From NCBI GenBank assembly GCA_016714895.1, contig JADKBV010000004.1, forward strand, positions 620,001 through 684,000: DNA of 64,000 bases. Direction: 5' to 3'. Below, piece after piece: positions 17,163-26,083 of the stretch. The notes under the pieces were generated by a model that was not told the DNA's origin, searched no databases, and worked only from the letters and a program-made list of their open reading frames with translations. Made by a program: the position numbers and the translations under genes. Origin of the DNA: Saprospiraceae bacterium (GTDB lineage Bacteria; Bacteroidota; Bacteroidia; Chitinophagales; Saprospiraceae). Every line of letters starts with the position of its first letter. Position 1 is the stretch's first letter.

Positions 17163-17499
17163 TTTTTTTAGCTCGATCCATCATATCATACAATACGACC
17201 AAAGTGGCCATAACCAGCATGATGATCAGGTTGGTTGTAAATCCTTCGTCTTTCCAGTTGTTTGGTATAATAATTAATAAAACAAATACGATCATCGATG
17301 CTAAAGCCAAATAAAAGGATACTTTTTTTTGCTCTTTTGCCCCGTCCCGTATACCGTTGTTTAAGCTCAATAAAATAATACCCAGTAAAAAGGGGCTTAA
17401 GTGTATAATGGAAGGATTGACAGAAGATTTGTACATCCACAGTGAACCTGACATCAGAACGAGAGAAAATATTAGATGCAATCTTTGATAAGTAATCAT
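17149..17499 (-). CDS. Small integral membrane protein of unknown function
   Basis: A 116 aa protein with four probable membrane segments (about 8-24, 32-48, 60-80, 88-106) and a basic tail, DRAKKTKAR. No family recognised. Its 3' end overlaps nadB's end by 14 bp in convergent orientation. There is no clear promoter match just upstream; an AT-rich 130-base spacer separates it from tonB, which is terminated by the hairpin at 17571. Confidence 0.6.
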   Translation of the reverse strand: MITYQRLHLIFSLVLMSGSLWMYKSSVNPSIIHLSPFLLGIILLSLNNGIRDGAKEQKKVSFYLALASMIVFVLLIIIPNNWKDEGFTTNLIIMLVMATLVVLYDMMDRAKKTKAR

Positions 17500-17570
17500 T
17501 TTTTAATATAATAAATTGAATATTATAGAAATAGAATAATATAAGATGAGAGATATGTCATTCTATAAAA

Positions 17571-17612
17571 TAAAGAAGGCTTATACAAAAAACATTGTAT
17601 AAGCCTTCTTTA
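17571..17612. terminator. Strong terminator after the tonB operon
   Basis: An 18-bp perfect inverted repeat (arms 17571-17588 and 17595-17612, 6-nt loop AAAACA) with A-rich and T-rich outer ends on both sides, so it can act in either direction. It lies 17 bases past the tonB stop. Confidence 0.85.
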
Positions 17613-17628
17613 TTAATATTAATTAAAA

Positions 17629-18537
17629 TTACTCTAATTTAAATCTGATCGGCAAGGTATAAAGTACTTTTACAGGTCTTCCAAGCTGTTTGCCCGGAGT
17701 CCATTTTTTACCCATACTGTTCATGGCGTCAACTGCTGTCTCTGCTGCTGTTCCGCAACCGGCACCAATATCTCTTACAATATTGATATCTTTTACTGAA
17801 CCATCTTTGTCAACAACAAACTGAACCACGACGTTACCTTCAACACCGTTTTCTCTGGCTATAGCAGGATATTTGAGGTTACCATAAATAAACTCTAAAA
17901 GTTTCTTTTTGGCGCATTCTTCTTTTTCTGCGTCTGAACCTTTCATGTCTTCACAACCAGGGAAACGAGGCATTTGCTCAACCTTTTTAAAGATTTCATC
18001 CGGTGGTGGTGGTGGTGGTGGTGGTGGCGGTGGTGGCGGTGGTGCATTACTTGCAACCGGAGCCTGAACCGTTGTTTCCTCCTGTACATCCTGACTTTCA
18101 AACTTGGTTTCTTCTACCTTAACCTCATCCGGAACCTCCTGAATAACTGGTGGCGGTGGCGGTGGTGGCGGTGGTGGCGGCTCTGCCGTACGTGGTATTT
18201 CCACTTCTACCTCATCTTCAAAGTCCAACATGTCGTCTGTGATCAAAATTTTCTTTTCATACACAGTCCAACTCATGGTGACCAATGAAATTGCCATTGC
18301 AGAAGCGAATCCAAAGTTTATAAAACTTTTGGATAACTTAAAGTTGTCAACCTCGGGAAACTTGGTCCGGCTACCTAAATCGGTGTTTTTAACATTCTGA
18401 TTGTTGTTTTTTAACTGTTCCAGAGAATATTGAGAATACTTTCTTCTGAAAAAGTAAATCAATCCTAAGATCAGTACGGCAATCAAAATATAAAAAACCA
18501 ACACGCCTGTCCCTGAAACTTCTAATTCTTTGAACAT
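17629..18537 (-). CDS. tonB: Energy transducer TonB family protein
   Basis: A 302 aa inner-membrane protein linking the proton motive force (ExbBD) to outer-membrane transport. It has an N-terminal helix (about 10-30), a second hydrophobic stretch at about 75-90, acidic and proline-rich spacer with runs of 11 and 14 prolines, and a C-terminal TonB domain (about 215-302) with YPAIARENGVEGNVVVQFVV and a final beta strand VLYTLPIRFKLE. A cysteine pair (FPGC...ECAKK) sits before the domain, as in many Bacteroidota homologues. Starts one base after the VanZ-like stop, so cotranscribed. Several TonB paralogues are usual, so which transporters it serves is unknown. Confidence 0.93.
   Translation of the reverse strand: MFKELEVSGTGVLVFYILIAVLILGLIYFFRRKYSQYSLEQLKNNNQNVKNTDLGSRTKFPEVDNFKLSKSFINFGFASAMAISLVTMSWTVYEKKILITDDMLDFEDEVEVEIPRTAEPPPPPPPPPPPVIQEVPDEVKVEETKFESQDVQEETTVQAPVASNAPPPPPPPPPPPPPPDEIFKKVEQMPRFPGCEDMKGSDAEKEECAKKKLLEFIYGNLKYPAIARENGVEGNVVVQFVVDKDGSVKDINIVRDIGAGCGTAAETAVDAMNSMGKKWTPGKQLGRPVKVLYTLPIRFKLE
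18002..18043 (-). repeat. Poly-proline trinucleotide tract in tonB (14 codons)
   Basis: Uninterrupted CCA/CCG codons, read on the plus strand as a GGT-type microsatellite, encoding 14 prolines just before the TonB C-terminal domain. A companion tract of 11 codons lies at 18149-18180. Trinucleotide slippage would change periplasmic spacer length without breaking the frame. Confidence 0.8.
18149..18180 (-). repeat. Poly-proline trinucleotide tract in tonB (11 codons)
   Basis: Eleven consecutive CCN codons (alternating CCA/CCG) at the start of the TonB spacer, upstream of an acidic, Val/Glu-rich segment. Confidence 0.75.
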
Positions 18538-18538
18538 G

Positions 18539-18928
18539 CTAATTTGTTTTTAGTGTTTTATTGAATAGGAATATTCCTATAAATACGCCTATCACATTGG
18601 CAAAACCATCGTAAAAATCAAACGTTCTTCCAATGGAAAGGTAAAATTGGAGTATTTCCAGAAAAAAACCAAAAGAAATACACAAAAAAATTATTAAACC
18701 TTGAGATTTTATATCTACACCTGTCGCTTTAGCCCATAAAAAGGACAATATTACATAAAAAAAAATATGTCCTGCTTTATCCATTCCGATAATATTTACT
18801 ACCTGCAACTCTTTCATTTTTGCAGCTGAAAGTAAAGATAAAATCAAAATGACTGCTGTCCACACCAAGGCTGAATAAAAATAAAATCTTATGCCCAACT
18901 TTTTGTGCTTTATATGAAGATGCATCAA
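18539..18928 (-). CDS. VanZ-like family membrane protein
   Basis: A 129 aa protein with four transmembrane segments. The MDKAGHIFFYVILSFLWA block and LEILQFYLSIGRTFDFYDGFANVIGVFIG match the VanZ/acetone-carboxylase-C-like family (conserved D...H and R..D..D..aN.lG positions). In Bacteroidota these are often near TonB or glycine cleavage genes and have no established function; VanZ itself gives low-level teicoplanin resistance but that should not be assumed. One base separates it from tonB, and 32 bases from the large envelope gene upstream. Confidence 0.8.
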   Translation of the reverse strand: MMHLHIKHKKLGIRFYFYSALVWTAVILILSLLSAAKMKELQVVNIIGMDKAGHIFFYVILSFLWAKATGVDIKSQGLIIFLCISFGFFLEILQFYLSIGRTFDFYDGFANVIGVFIGIFLFNKTLKTN

Positions 18929-18960
18929 TTTACTTTTTTGGTGTATGCCAAAAAAATTAT

Positions 18961-21900
18961 CTAAAAATCCTGTCCTAAAGTCAGATAATAAATGGGTCTC
19001 TGAATCCTTCCTGTTTCAATTCCCCAGGCATGATCAAATTTTACAAAGTATCCGAAAAGTTGGGTTCTGAAACCATAACCTATCCCGAAAACTGCGGGAT
19101 CTTTAAAATATTCGACTTCCAGCCTGATGATGGGCGGACTTTCAACCGTAACCGAATTTAAAGGATTTAATTTGCTGTATGGGGAAGAGCCGTACCAAGC
19201 GGTACCAACATCAAAAAATCCTGTGATTTGCATATTTCTAAAAAAAGATGAACCTTTATTTTTTCCTAAGATATATTGTACAAATGGAACACGTAGTTCT
19301 ACATTGCCCAAAACATAGGTGGTTCCGTTTCTTATATTATTATTAAACCCTCTCAATTGCCCGATATTTGCTTTATAAGCAAAATCAATATCCGTTCTTT
19401 GAGGTATGCTGTTATCAAAAGAAGGAAAAAGCCAATTCTCCATTCCTCCGAGATAATACAACATCCTGTTTGAACCAAAAGAGGAAGCTCCTGCAGCTCG
19501 TAGTGCTAAAACCGAATGTTTTAAAATCGGTATATAATGCCTTGCGTCAAAACCTATGATTGTAGCAAATCCTTTGGATGCATCAAATTCAAAACCGTCG
19601 ATCAATTTTACATTAAATGTATTTATAGCCTCAACATATACTTTGTATCTTGAACCAAATTTAATATTGACACTTTCATCGTGTGAGTTGTCAAAAATAT
19701 ATTCTCCACGTACTGAAAACCTTTGTTCCGTACTAAAAGGCTCGTTCAGACTTACGTTTTCAGTACTTTTTTCATAAAACCTGTCAAACCTTAGTTGAGA
19801 AGTGATTCTGAAACTTTTGTAAATATTAAACGGGATTTTCCATTGATATAGCCCTAAAGTGCTTACTTTTACCGATCTGGTCGGCGCCAAAGATCCCGGC
19901 TGGTTGTTTTCAGGATTGCTATATGATTGTGACTTTCTGTACAAAGCCATCCGACGATCTATCAATTTCTTTTTATTGTCAAAAACGATAAAAAACTCTG
20001 AACCGTTTAATAACAACGGCAATCTGGTGCCGATATCAATAGAATAATCTTCAAACAAATCCTTAATGTTTGCCTTCATGAGAAATCCCATGGGTGTTCC
20101 CAATAGTTGTTGTCTGTCTCCTGTATAAGACTCAAGTCCTTCAAATAAAATATCATTATCAAACTTTGTGGTCACTTTATGTAAACTGAACCTCTTATTG
20201 GCGGTAGTTATTCTGGCAGGATTAAAGGATGTTTTGCTGATTTGTTGGTCAGGTATTCTGATTCCTTGTAAAACATTTTGTTTAGAGACCATTACCTGTC
20301 TTTCTTCTTTTTCAATCGGCCTTCTGTCACTTGACTGACTTTCAAATCGTGACTGAAACAAATATCCTTCAGGAATCTCAACAACTACTTTTTCCTGTTC
20401 GTTCTCAACTTGCTGCACCATAAGACCTCCTCCGTTTATCCTGATTGTCAATGGTGTAGGGTCAGGTTTTATGGTATAGCCTGATGATATTGTTTGGTTT
20501 CTAACTTTATAAGAGCCTGATTGATAATAGGTTGATGTAAGTATGTTTTGGCCCTTAGCATATGCGTATCTTATTATATTTCTGTCGCCATTTGTTACAA
20601 AGGATTCCTGATTTGCGTCAACATACTTTTTTTTAATATTTACCATACCACTTTCCTCAGACATAAAAAGAACAGACTTTTCATCAAAAAAGTAAGGGTA
20701 TCTAACATTGGTAAAAATCTTATCGGTCAATTTTACGATTTTATTAATCGTGTCATCCAAAGAATAAAAATAAATATTAAAAACCTTTTCGGGAATGATG
20801 GTGTCGAGTTTAGGCAGGCCTGGATCCTTTCCACTTCTGTTTGAAGCAAACAAAATGCCTCTTTTCCCATCCAATTCTCCAAAAGACACATCGAGATCAT
20901 CATAATAATCCTTTGTCAGATTTTCTATATTTCTGGTTTTGTACTTATATCTTATCAGATCAGAAAAACCATTAGTTGATGCAGAAAAAATAAATTCATT
21001 TTTATCCGCAACAGCGATACTGTAAATTCTCTGAATAGCTTCAGGGATGATATGTTCTTCTTTTTTATTGGTGCTGACATCAATTTTTTTCATTTTAATG
21101 ACATCCCTGTGTTCATAACAAATTACCAGAACATCATCCTTTGGAAACCAGGAAAACAAAGGATAGTTATAATCTGTTTCCTGAAAATCATTTATAAAAC
21201 CATGCGAAAAAACTTTTTTATGTTTCCCGGTTTTCAAATCCTTAATGTATATTCTGCTTTTCCCTCTATCATTTCTGTTATAAGCCAGATATTTCCCGTT
21301 CGGACTGTACGCTAATTGGCTCACAGGCACTTCCTTTCTCTTTTTTAAAGTAAGTTCATTTTCTTTGTTGTAGACATCAAAAAGTTCTTTCTCCTTTTCA
21401 AAATATTGTATAAAAAATCGTGACCATTCTTGTTGAACACTTTTTAAATCTTCATTCAAAACATATAAAAAACTATTGTCAATACCTCTGCTGATCTTGG
21501 TCAGGTACAATATATTAGAAATGGAAGATTTACCGTAATTTTGTTCTACAAAGTACCAAAATGAATGTCCGGCCAATCGGGGATGTTCTATGGATAGCTT
21601 TTTAAAATTACGCATTTTGGGGTCGGCGTTCCACACATCCCTGAGTTCATCTTCAATATACATATTCCACCCCTGAGCCGAATAATTAACTATACCTGTT
21701 CGATACCATGCCGGAATATTCATGAGTAAGGCATTCTGAATTATCTCCTGAAAGTTGGAACCAAAAAGCATGTGATTAAGATAGACGTTTGCTATTCCTT
21801 CTTTGATTTTTTGTCTCAGATTTGAATGATTGCCATCAAAATACACAAACATTTTGTTACCGATGATTTTGGTTTCACCGGTTTTATTCACAAAAGTTTC

Positions 21901-22299
21901 TTCTGTCCCTATATTGCTTTGTTTCAAATCTGAAATGTCCAGATAAACTATAATCTCAATTTTGTCATTGATTTTATGCTCAAGCATTTTTTGAATATCA
22001 TTATGATCCTGTTCTGCCAATAAAAGTGTATGTACAGCAACATTCCGGCTCTTTCCATACCAATATGTTATGAAGTTTTGTGTTTCATACTGCCACCAAT
22101 CCGAAAAGTCATCGTGATATTGTATCCTGTTTTTTCCAAATTCCGTGTTGATACTTTGTGAATTTAGCTCCATTACTATAAAAGAGCAGAGGAAAATCAA
22201 AAGAAAGAATCTTACCAACTGAAAAAATGACTTATAGGCCTTGTATTTGATTCCGGCTTGTGGTTTCAGGTAAAACATCTTTTTACTAAATTGAGTCAT
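18961..22299 (-). CDS. Large envelope protein: degenerate peptidase-MA-like, TolB-like propeller, Omp85-like barrel
   Basis: A 1112 aa exported protein. A long N-terminal signal/anchor (hydrophobic LVRFFLLIFLCSFIVM, about 28-45) is followed by (i) about 60-310, resembling the peptidase MA-like unit (NIPAWYRTGIVNYSAQG, HSFWYFVEQNYG) but with HxxM in place of HExxH and Thr in place of the usual Glu, so probably inactive; (ii) about 320-600, a WD40/TolB-like propeller (SQLAYSPNGKYLAYNRND, SRIYIKDLKTGKHKKVF); (iii) about 730-1112, beta-barrel strands ending in the BamA/Omp85 signature LRGF at about residue 1000 and a terminal aromatic strand. It likely sits in the outer membrane with its propeller in the periplasm. 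First gene of a three-gene operon with VanZ-like and TonB. Function unknown. Confidence 0.75.
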   Translation of the reverse strand: MTQFSKKMFYLKPQAGIKYKAYKSFFQLVRFFLLIFLCSFIVMELNSQSINTEFGKNRIQYHDDFSDWWQYETQNFITYWYGKSRNVAVHTLLLAEQDHNDIQKMLEHKINDKIEIIVYLDISDLKQSNIGTEETFVNKTGETKIIGNKMFVYFDGNHSNLRQKIKEGIANVYLNHMLFGSNFQEIIQNALLMNIPAWYRTGIVNYSAQGWNMYIEDELRDVWNADPKMRNFKKLSIEHPRLAGHSFWYFVEQNYGKSSISNILYLTKISRGIDNSFLYVLNEDLKSVQQEWSRFFIQYFEKEKELFDVYNKENELTLKKRKEVPVSQLAYSPNGKYLAYNRNDRGKSRIYIKDLKTGKHKKVFSHGFINDFQETDYNYPLFSWFPKDDVLVICYEHRDVIKMKKIDVSTNKKEEHIIPEAIQRIYSIAVADKNEFIFSASTNGFSDLIRYKYKTRNIENLTKDYYDDLDVSFGELDGKRGILFASNRSGKDPGLPKLDTIIPEKVFNIYFYSLDDTINKIVKLTDKIFTNVRYPYFFDEKSVLFMSEESGMVNIKKKYVDANQESFVTNGDRNIIRYAYAKGQNILTSTYYQSGSYKVRNQTISSGYTIKPDPTPLTIRINGGGLMVQQVENEQEKVVVEIPEGYLFQSRFESQSSDRRPIEKEERQVMVSKQNVLQGIRIPDQQISKTSFNPARITTANKRFSLHKVTTKFDNDILFEGLESYTGDRQQLLGTPMGFLMKANIKDLFEDYSIDIGTRLPLLLNGSEFFIVFDNKKKLIDRRMALYRKSQSYSNPENNQPGSLAPTRSVKVSTLGLYQWKIPFNIYKSFRITSQLRFDRFYEKSTENVSLNEPFSTEQRFSVRGEYIFDNSHDESVNIKFGSRYKVYVEAINTFNVKLIDGFEFDASKGFATIIGFDARHYIPILKHSVLALRAAGASSFGSNRMLYYLGGMENWLFPSFDNSIPQRTDIDFAYKANIGQLRGFNNNIRNGTTYVLGNVELRVPFVQYILGKNKGSSFFRNMQITGFFDVGTAWYGSSPYSKLNPLNSVTVESPPIIRLEVEYFKDPAVFGIGYGFRTQLFGYFVKFDHAWGIETGRIQRPIYYLTLGQDF

Positions 22300-22734
22300 C
22301 TATTGATTGTATTTCCGCTCATATACATAAACATATTAGGTGAGTATCTATCATTTGACATAAATTCAGCGCATTTGATAAAAGTCTCAAAAATTGAACT
22401 CATATTAAGAAATCATAAAGATATGACAACGTGTCAGAATTTTACATCGAACAGACATAAATTTGAAAGGTCCGAACTAAATGATAACAAAATAGTTCGA
22501 TTATTGTTAATTTTCCCCAAATATTTGGTAATAAGTGAATTTCAAACCTCTGTTTTAACAATTTTGGCGTTATATTTGCGGTTCTCATTAGAGTACCACC
22601 AACCTAACAACTGATTTTTAACCATATTGTCTGATAAAGACAACGAAAAGGTTTAATCGGTAATAGAGCGTTTTATAGCTTTATAGAAGTTTATCGTCCC
22701 GAAAACCCTTTTTGTAAACAAGAAACCTTATCCC
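22300..22734. other. Divergent intergenic region
   Basis: 435 bases between the barrel gene (minus) and the transglycosylase (plus). A -7 match for the plus gene lies at 22571. A small hairpin (TTGTC-TGATAAA-GACAA, about 22630-22647) lies in the 150-base untranslated leader. No gene seen; apparent open frames lack signals. Confidence 0.6.
22571..22578 (+). promoter_or_regulatory. -7 box for the lytic transglycosylase gene
   Basis: TATATTTG matches TAnnTTTG. The leader to the ATG at 22735 would be about 150 nt, unusually long for this window. No clear -33 box. Confidence 0.4.
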
Positions 22735-23949
22735 ATGAAAGAGTTGGTAACACTATCCTTTTTAGTAATAACATTTTTCTCCCCCATTTCTGTCTCTGCT
22801 TCAAAAAAGTCAGATTATACCGAAAGAATTCATAATTTAAATACGGTTATTGACATACGAATGAATGATTTGGTAGAGGAGCAGATTGACTTTGTCGTCA
22901 ATAAAAAAAGTAAAGACAGTCGCTATATATTAGGTCGAACCTCTTTGTATTTTCCAAAAATAGAAAACGCTCTCCGTACTAAAGGTTTGCCTGACGAGTT
23001 GAAATATATAGCCGTTATAGAGTCAAGTTTGCAACCGGATGCCGTATCAAGACAAGGGGCAGCAGGTTTATGGCAATTTATGAAAGGAACTGCCCAGTTA
23101 TATGGTATGGAAGTAAGTAAATATATCGACGAAAGAAGAGACATCGAAATTTCTACAGATAAAGCACTTGACTATTTGCAGGTTTTATACAATATTTATG
23201 GCAATTGGACAATTGCTTTAGCTGCCTACAATTGTGGTCCCGGCAACCTAAACAAAGCAATTAAAAAAGCAGGAGGATCAACAAACTATTGGAAAGTTGC
23301 TCCCTTTCTTCCTAAAGAAACGAGAGAATACGTTCCAAAATTTATCGCTATGAGCTACCTGATGAATTATTACTATTTACATGATTTGGAGCCAATTGAA
23401 CCGGCTGAAGAATATAAAAATACCGGAATTATAAAAATGTACAATAAAACTTCATTTAAGTCTTTAAGTGAAGAACTTTCTCTGGATATTTCTATTATTA
23501 AAAAATTAAATCCGGTTTACATAAAAGATGTTATTCCGCAAAATAATGAAGGCAAATATTATTTAGTTCTTCCTGAACCTGTGATGTTTACCTATTTGGA
23601 AAAAACAAAAAGATTTGAGGATCTGGTTTTTCTATCGTCTTATGTAAACAATAATACAGAAAACAATAATTCTAATTCAGCATTAACAAATGCTACTGCC
23701 GAAACAAAAACAAATATGTTATATCTGAAATCAACCCTACGGGAGGTAGTTTCAGAAAAAATAACCGACTATACAACAGCTGTTAGATATCCAAGATCTA
23801 ATACAGCGAAAAAACATTTTTTAAAGAGAAAAGAATCATTGGCAGAAATTGCTTTGACCTATCAGATACCGTTGGAAAAATTATTAGAAATAAACAATCT
23901 TAAAACCACTGATGAGGTTTTTATAAATTCAGAAATAATTTTACACTAA
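22735..23949 (+). CDS. Membrane-bound lytic murein transglycosylase with LysM domain (MltD-like)
   Basis: Periplasmic enzyme cleaving the glycan strands of peptidoglycan to give 1,6-anhydromuropeptides. Signal peptide (LVTLSFLVITFFSPISVSAS), then an SLT domain (about 75-215) with the catalytic Glu in AVIESSLQPDA, GAAGLWQFMKGTA, the ALAAYNCGPGN motif, and the conserved YVPKFIAMSYLM that follows in MltD. The C-terminal 45 residues (KRKESLAEIALTYQIP...) form a LysM carbohydrate-binding module. There is no lipobox Cys, so it is probably soluble or anchored by other means. The 404 aa length is typical for the Bacteroidota version. Confidence 0.93.
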   Translation: MKELVTLSFLVITFFSPISVSASKKSDYTERIHNLNTVIDIRMNDLVEEQIDFVVNKKSKDSRYILGRTSLYFPKIENALRTKGLPDELKYIAVIESSLQPDAVSRQGAAGLWQFMKGTAQLYGMEVSKYIDERRDIEISTDKALDYLQVLYNIYGNWTIALAAYNCGPGNLNKAIKKAGGSTNYWKVAPFLPKETREYVPKFIAMSYLMNYYYLHDLEPIEPAEEYKNTGIIKMYNKTSFKSLSEELSLDISIIKKLNPVYIKDVIPQNNEGKYYLVLPEPVMFTYLEKTKRFEDLVFLSSYVNNNTENNNSNSALTNATAETKTNMLYLKSTLREVVSEKITDYTTAVRYPRSNTAKKHFLKRKESLAEIALTYQIPLEKLLEINNLKTTDEVFINSEIILH

Positions 23950-24052
23950 AGCCTTTTAGGGAGTCCCTGAAATAAGTCAGATTCAAGACCGATTATTGAA
24001 GATGCATCAATTTATATCGATGATATTCCTGTAAAAAAAAGAATGTGATAAA

Positions 24053-24229
24053 TTAAATCTGCATAATGGCTGTTTGATCTCTTACCGAGATACATTTATT
24101 TGTCAAAAATACCCACTTACTTATCCATTTTTCTGCCTGATGAATGGGGTTCCAACCAACTAAAATAAGCTGTTGACGAAGGTTTAACTTACAGTATTCA
24201 ATAAATTTTAGTGTACCTAAAATCAAGAA
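24053..24229 (-). pseudogene. Possible fragment of a decayed gene in the 23950-24556 gap
   Basis: The 607-base gap between two convergent genes has no intact gene. A 59-codon minus frame reads smoothly (GTLKFIEYCKLNLRQQLILV, WISKWVFLTNKCISVRDQTA), with an ISVRD segment reminiscent of polysaccharide pyruvyl transferases, but has no start codon and is bounded by stops. The match is weak and by eye only. Confidence 0.2.
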
Positions 24230-24496
24230 TCATACTATACACATTTAGTTTATAGTGTATCCGCTGTTTTCTATCAAACCATAAACTAATGTACAAGATA
24301 AATACAACTACTTGATTAATAATTGATTATATTGATGCTAATGCAAGTCCTTCAGTATCTATATCTTTAATATTTTGTTATGGATGTTTTTTTACGTGCC
24401 TCCGCAAAACACCTAATCATTAACCCCAATTTGAAAGTACAGTAAATTAAATCTTACAACAATTTTATATTCGCAGCAAGATCATTTATAAACAAT

Positions 24497-24528
24497 AAAA
24501 AAGGGAATGGTCTTTTGACCACTCCCTC
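24497..24528 (-). terminator. Terminator after the giant adhesin gene
   Basis: On the minus strand AGGGAGTGGTC and GACCATTCCCT (one G-T pair) flank an AAAA loop and run into six Ts, about 30 bases past the stop codon. The presence of a good terminator here supports treating the frameshifted region as one transcription unit. Confidence 0.85.
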
Positions 24529-24556
24529 AATGATTATACTGTAAAGTCTGTTGAAA

Positions 24557-26083
24557 TTAATCAATCTTAATTATCTTTTGAATAAAAGTCTCCGCTCCTA
24601 CATGAACACGAAGATAATATACTCCCTGAATCAGACTATGCATTTCTACTGAATATGTATCAATACCAGATTGCAGGGTTTCTCCGATATTTCTCGATAG
24701 AATCAAACGTCCGGTTCCATCATACAAATCATAAGTGACATTCTGTCCTTCGACTGCATTAATTTTAAGCTGTACGTTATCTTTAGTCGGATTTGGATAC
24801 ACCTGAATTCCAACCAATCTTTCACGATTAACATGAATAGAAACTGTTCCGATTTCATTGATTTTACCATCAAAATCGACTTGTTTGACTCTGTATTCAT
24901 AAATGCCGTTCAAAGAGATATCCCAATCATTAAATTCATAAATAACTTCATTATTACTGAATCCCTTTCCATTAATTTTTGCGACTTGGGTATAAATTCC
25001 TCCTTCAAGGCTTCTTTCCAGAATAAAATGACTGTTGTTAATCTCCTTTGTGGTTACCCATCTCAATTGATTCACATCTTTGTCCTTATTCCACCATCCT
25101 GAAAGCTCTTTAAGGTCAACAGGTAGTATGCTGATAAATCCAATATCAATATCTAATATGGTCTGAGCATAACCCACGGTAAAGTTAAGGGTTGTACCAT
25201 TAATAAAATCAACCACATCACTATCCAACATATCATCACCTCCCTGATTAGGAACTACAAATTCATATCTTGTTACACCCGCACCCGGAGCTGGTCTGCT
25301 TACTTTTATGTAATAAGTACCTGGTCGGACACAATCGAATAAATAATAACCCGGTCTTCCATCTATCGGACTATTTCTGGTTAATTGGGTCTCAATCAAC
25401 GTATTAGTAAAAGCTTGGAAAAGCTGAACCTGTACATTATTTATTCCCAAGTCTCCGCCATCCTGAACATTTGCATTACTACCAAAGTCCAACCAAACAA
25501 AATCTCCGACTTTAGCACATCGGTAATACCCGGCGTCAACGGTATTGTTGTATTCCCCGGATTTCAACTGATATGACTGCGTTTGACCTGTAACTGCATC
25601 TGCATCGCTATCTTTAGTATCATCGGAACCAAAATTAGGTACAACCGAAAGATATTGACTTCCTGGCCTTGTAAATGTGACTACATAAGATCCTGGTGTA
25701 AGATTGTTGAAATCATACCTGCCCATGTTGTCTGTAGTAGTGACTAAATTTACTAAACTGCCATCGGTTCCTTTTGTACCTGTCAGCGTTACAGAAACAT
25801 TTTCAAGTGCCGGCTCAAACGGATCCTGAACGTTGTTTAGATTTGTATCCTCCCAGACAAAGTCTCCGATACGCGCTAATCTGTAGAATCCGGCATCAAT
25901 CGTAAGATCAGACTGACCAGAAACCAATGTTACTAACGGTGCTCTACCCTGTAACCGGATCTGCGTCACTATCCTTTTCCTCATTTCCACCTCTTTCATT
26001 AGCAGTTGGAATATATCCTGCTTTGGTGTCAAACTTGACAATGTAATTTCCAGGTGCAAGATTGTCGAATAAATAGAAACCAT
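24557..26083 (-). CDS. C-terminal part of the frameshifted giant surface protein, with SdrD_B domains and T9SS sorting domain
   Basis: Continuation of the giant protein in a different frame. The genuinely homologous part begins near 25946 (RAPLVTLVSGQSDLTIDAGF); the ATG at 26083 simply lies in the out-of-frame overlap. Domains: end of the second SdrD_B-like unit, a third (GDFVWEDTNLNNVQDPFEPA) and a fourth (VGDFVWLDFGSNANVQDGGD), a fibronectin/Ig-like segment, then a type A T9SS sorting domain (VYPNPTKDNVQLKIN...GVYYLRVHVG...QKIIKID) over the last 80 residues. The sorting domain targets secreted proteins through the outer membrane for surface attachment or release. On its own this fragment has no signal peptide, so if the frameshift is real neither piece is properly exported and anchored. 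Confidence 0.8.
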   Translation of the reverse strand: MVSIYSTILHLEITLSSLTPKQDIFQLLMKEVEMRKRIVTQIRLQGRAPLVTLVSGQSDLTIDAGFYRLARIGDFVWEDTNLNNVQDPFEPALENVSVTLTGTKGTDGSLVNLVTTTDNMGRYDFNNLTPGSYVVTFTRPGSQYLSVVPNFGSDDTKDSDADAVTGQTQSYQLKSGEYNNTVDAGYYRCAKVGDFVWLDFGSNANVQDGGDLGINNVQVQLFQAFTNTLIETQLTRNSPIDGRPGYYLFDCVRPGTYYIKVSRPAPGAGVTRYEFVVPNQGGDDMLDSDVVDFINGTTLNFTVGYAQTILDIDIGFISILPVDLKELSGWWNKDKDVNQLRWVTTKEINNSHFILERSLEGGIYTQVAKINGKGFSNNEVIYEFNDWDISLNGIYEYRVKQVDFDGKINEIGTVSIHVNRERLVGIQVYPNPTKDNVQLKINAVEGQNVTYDLYDGTGRLILSRNIGETLQSGIDTYSVEMHSLIQGVYYLRVHVGAETFIQKIIKID

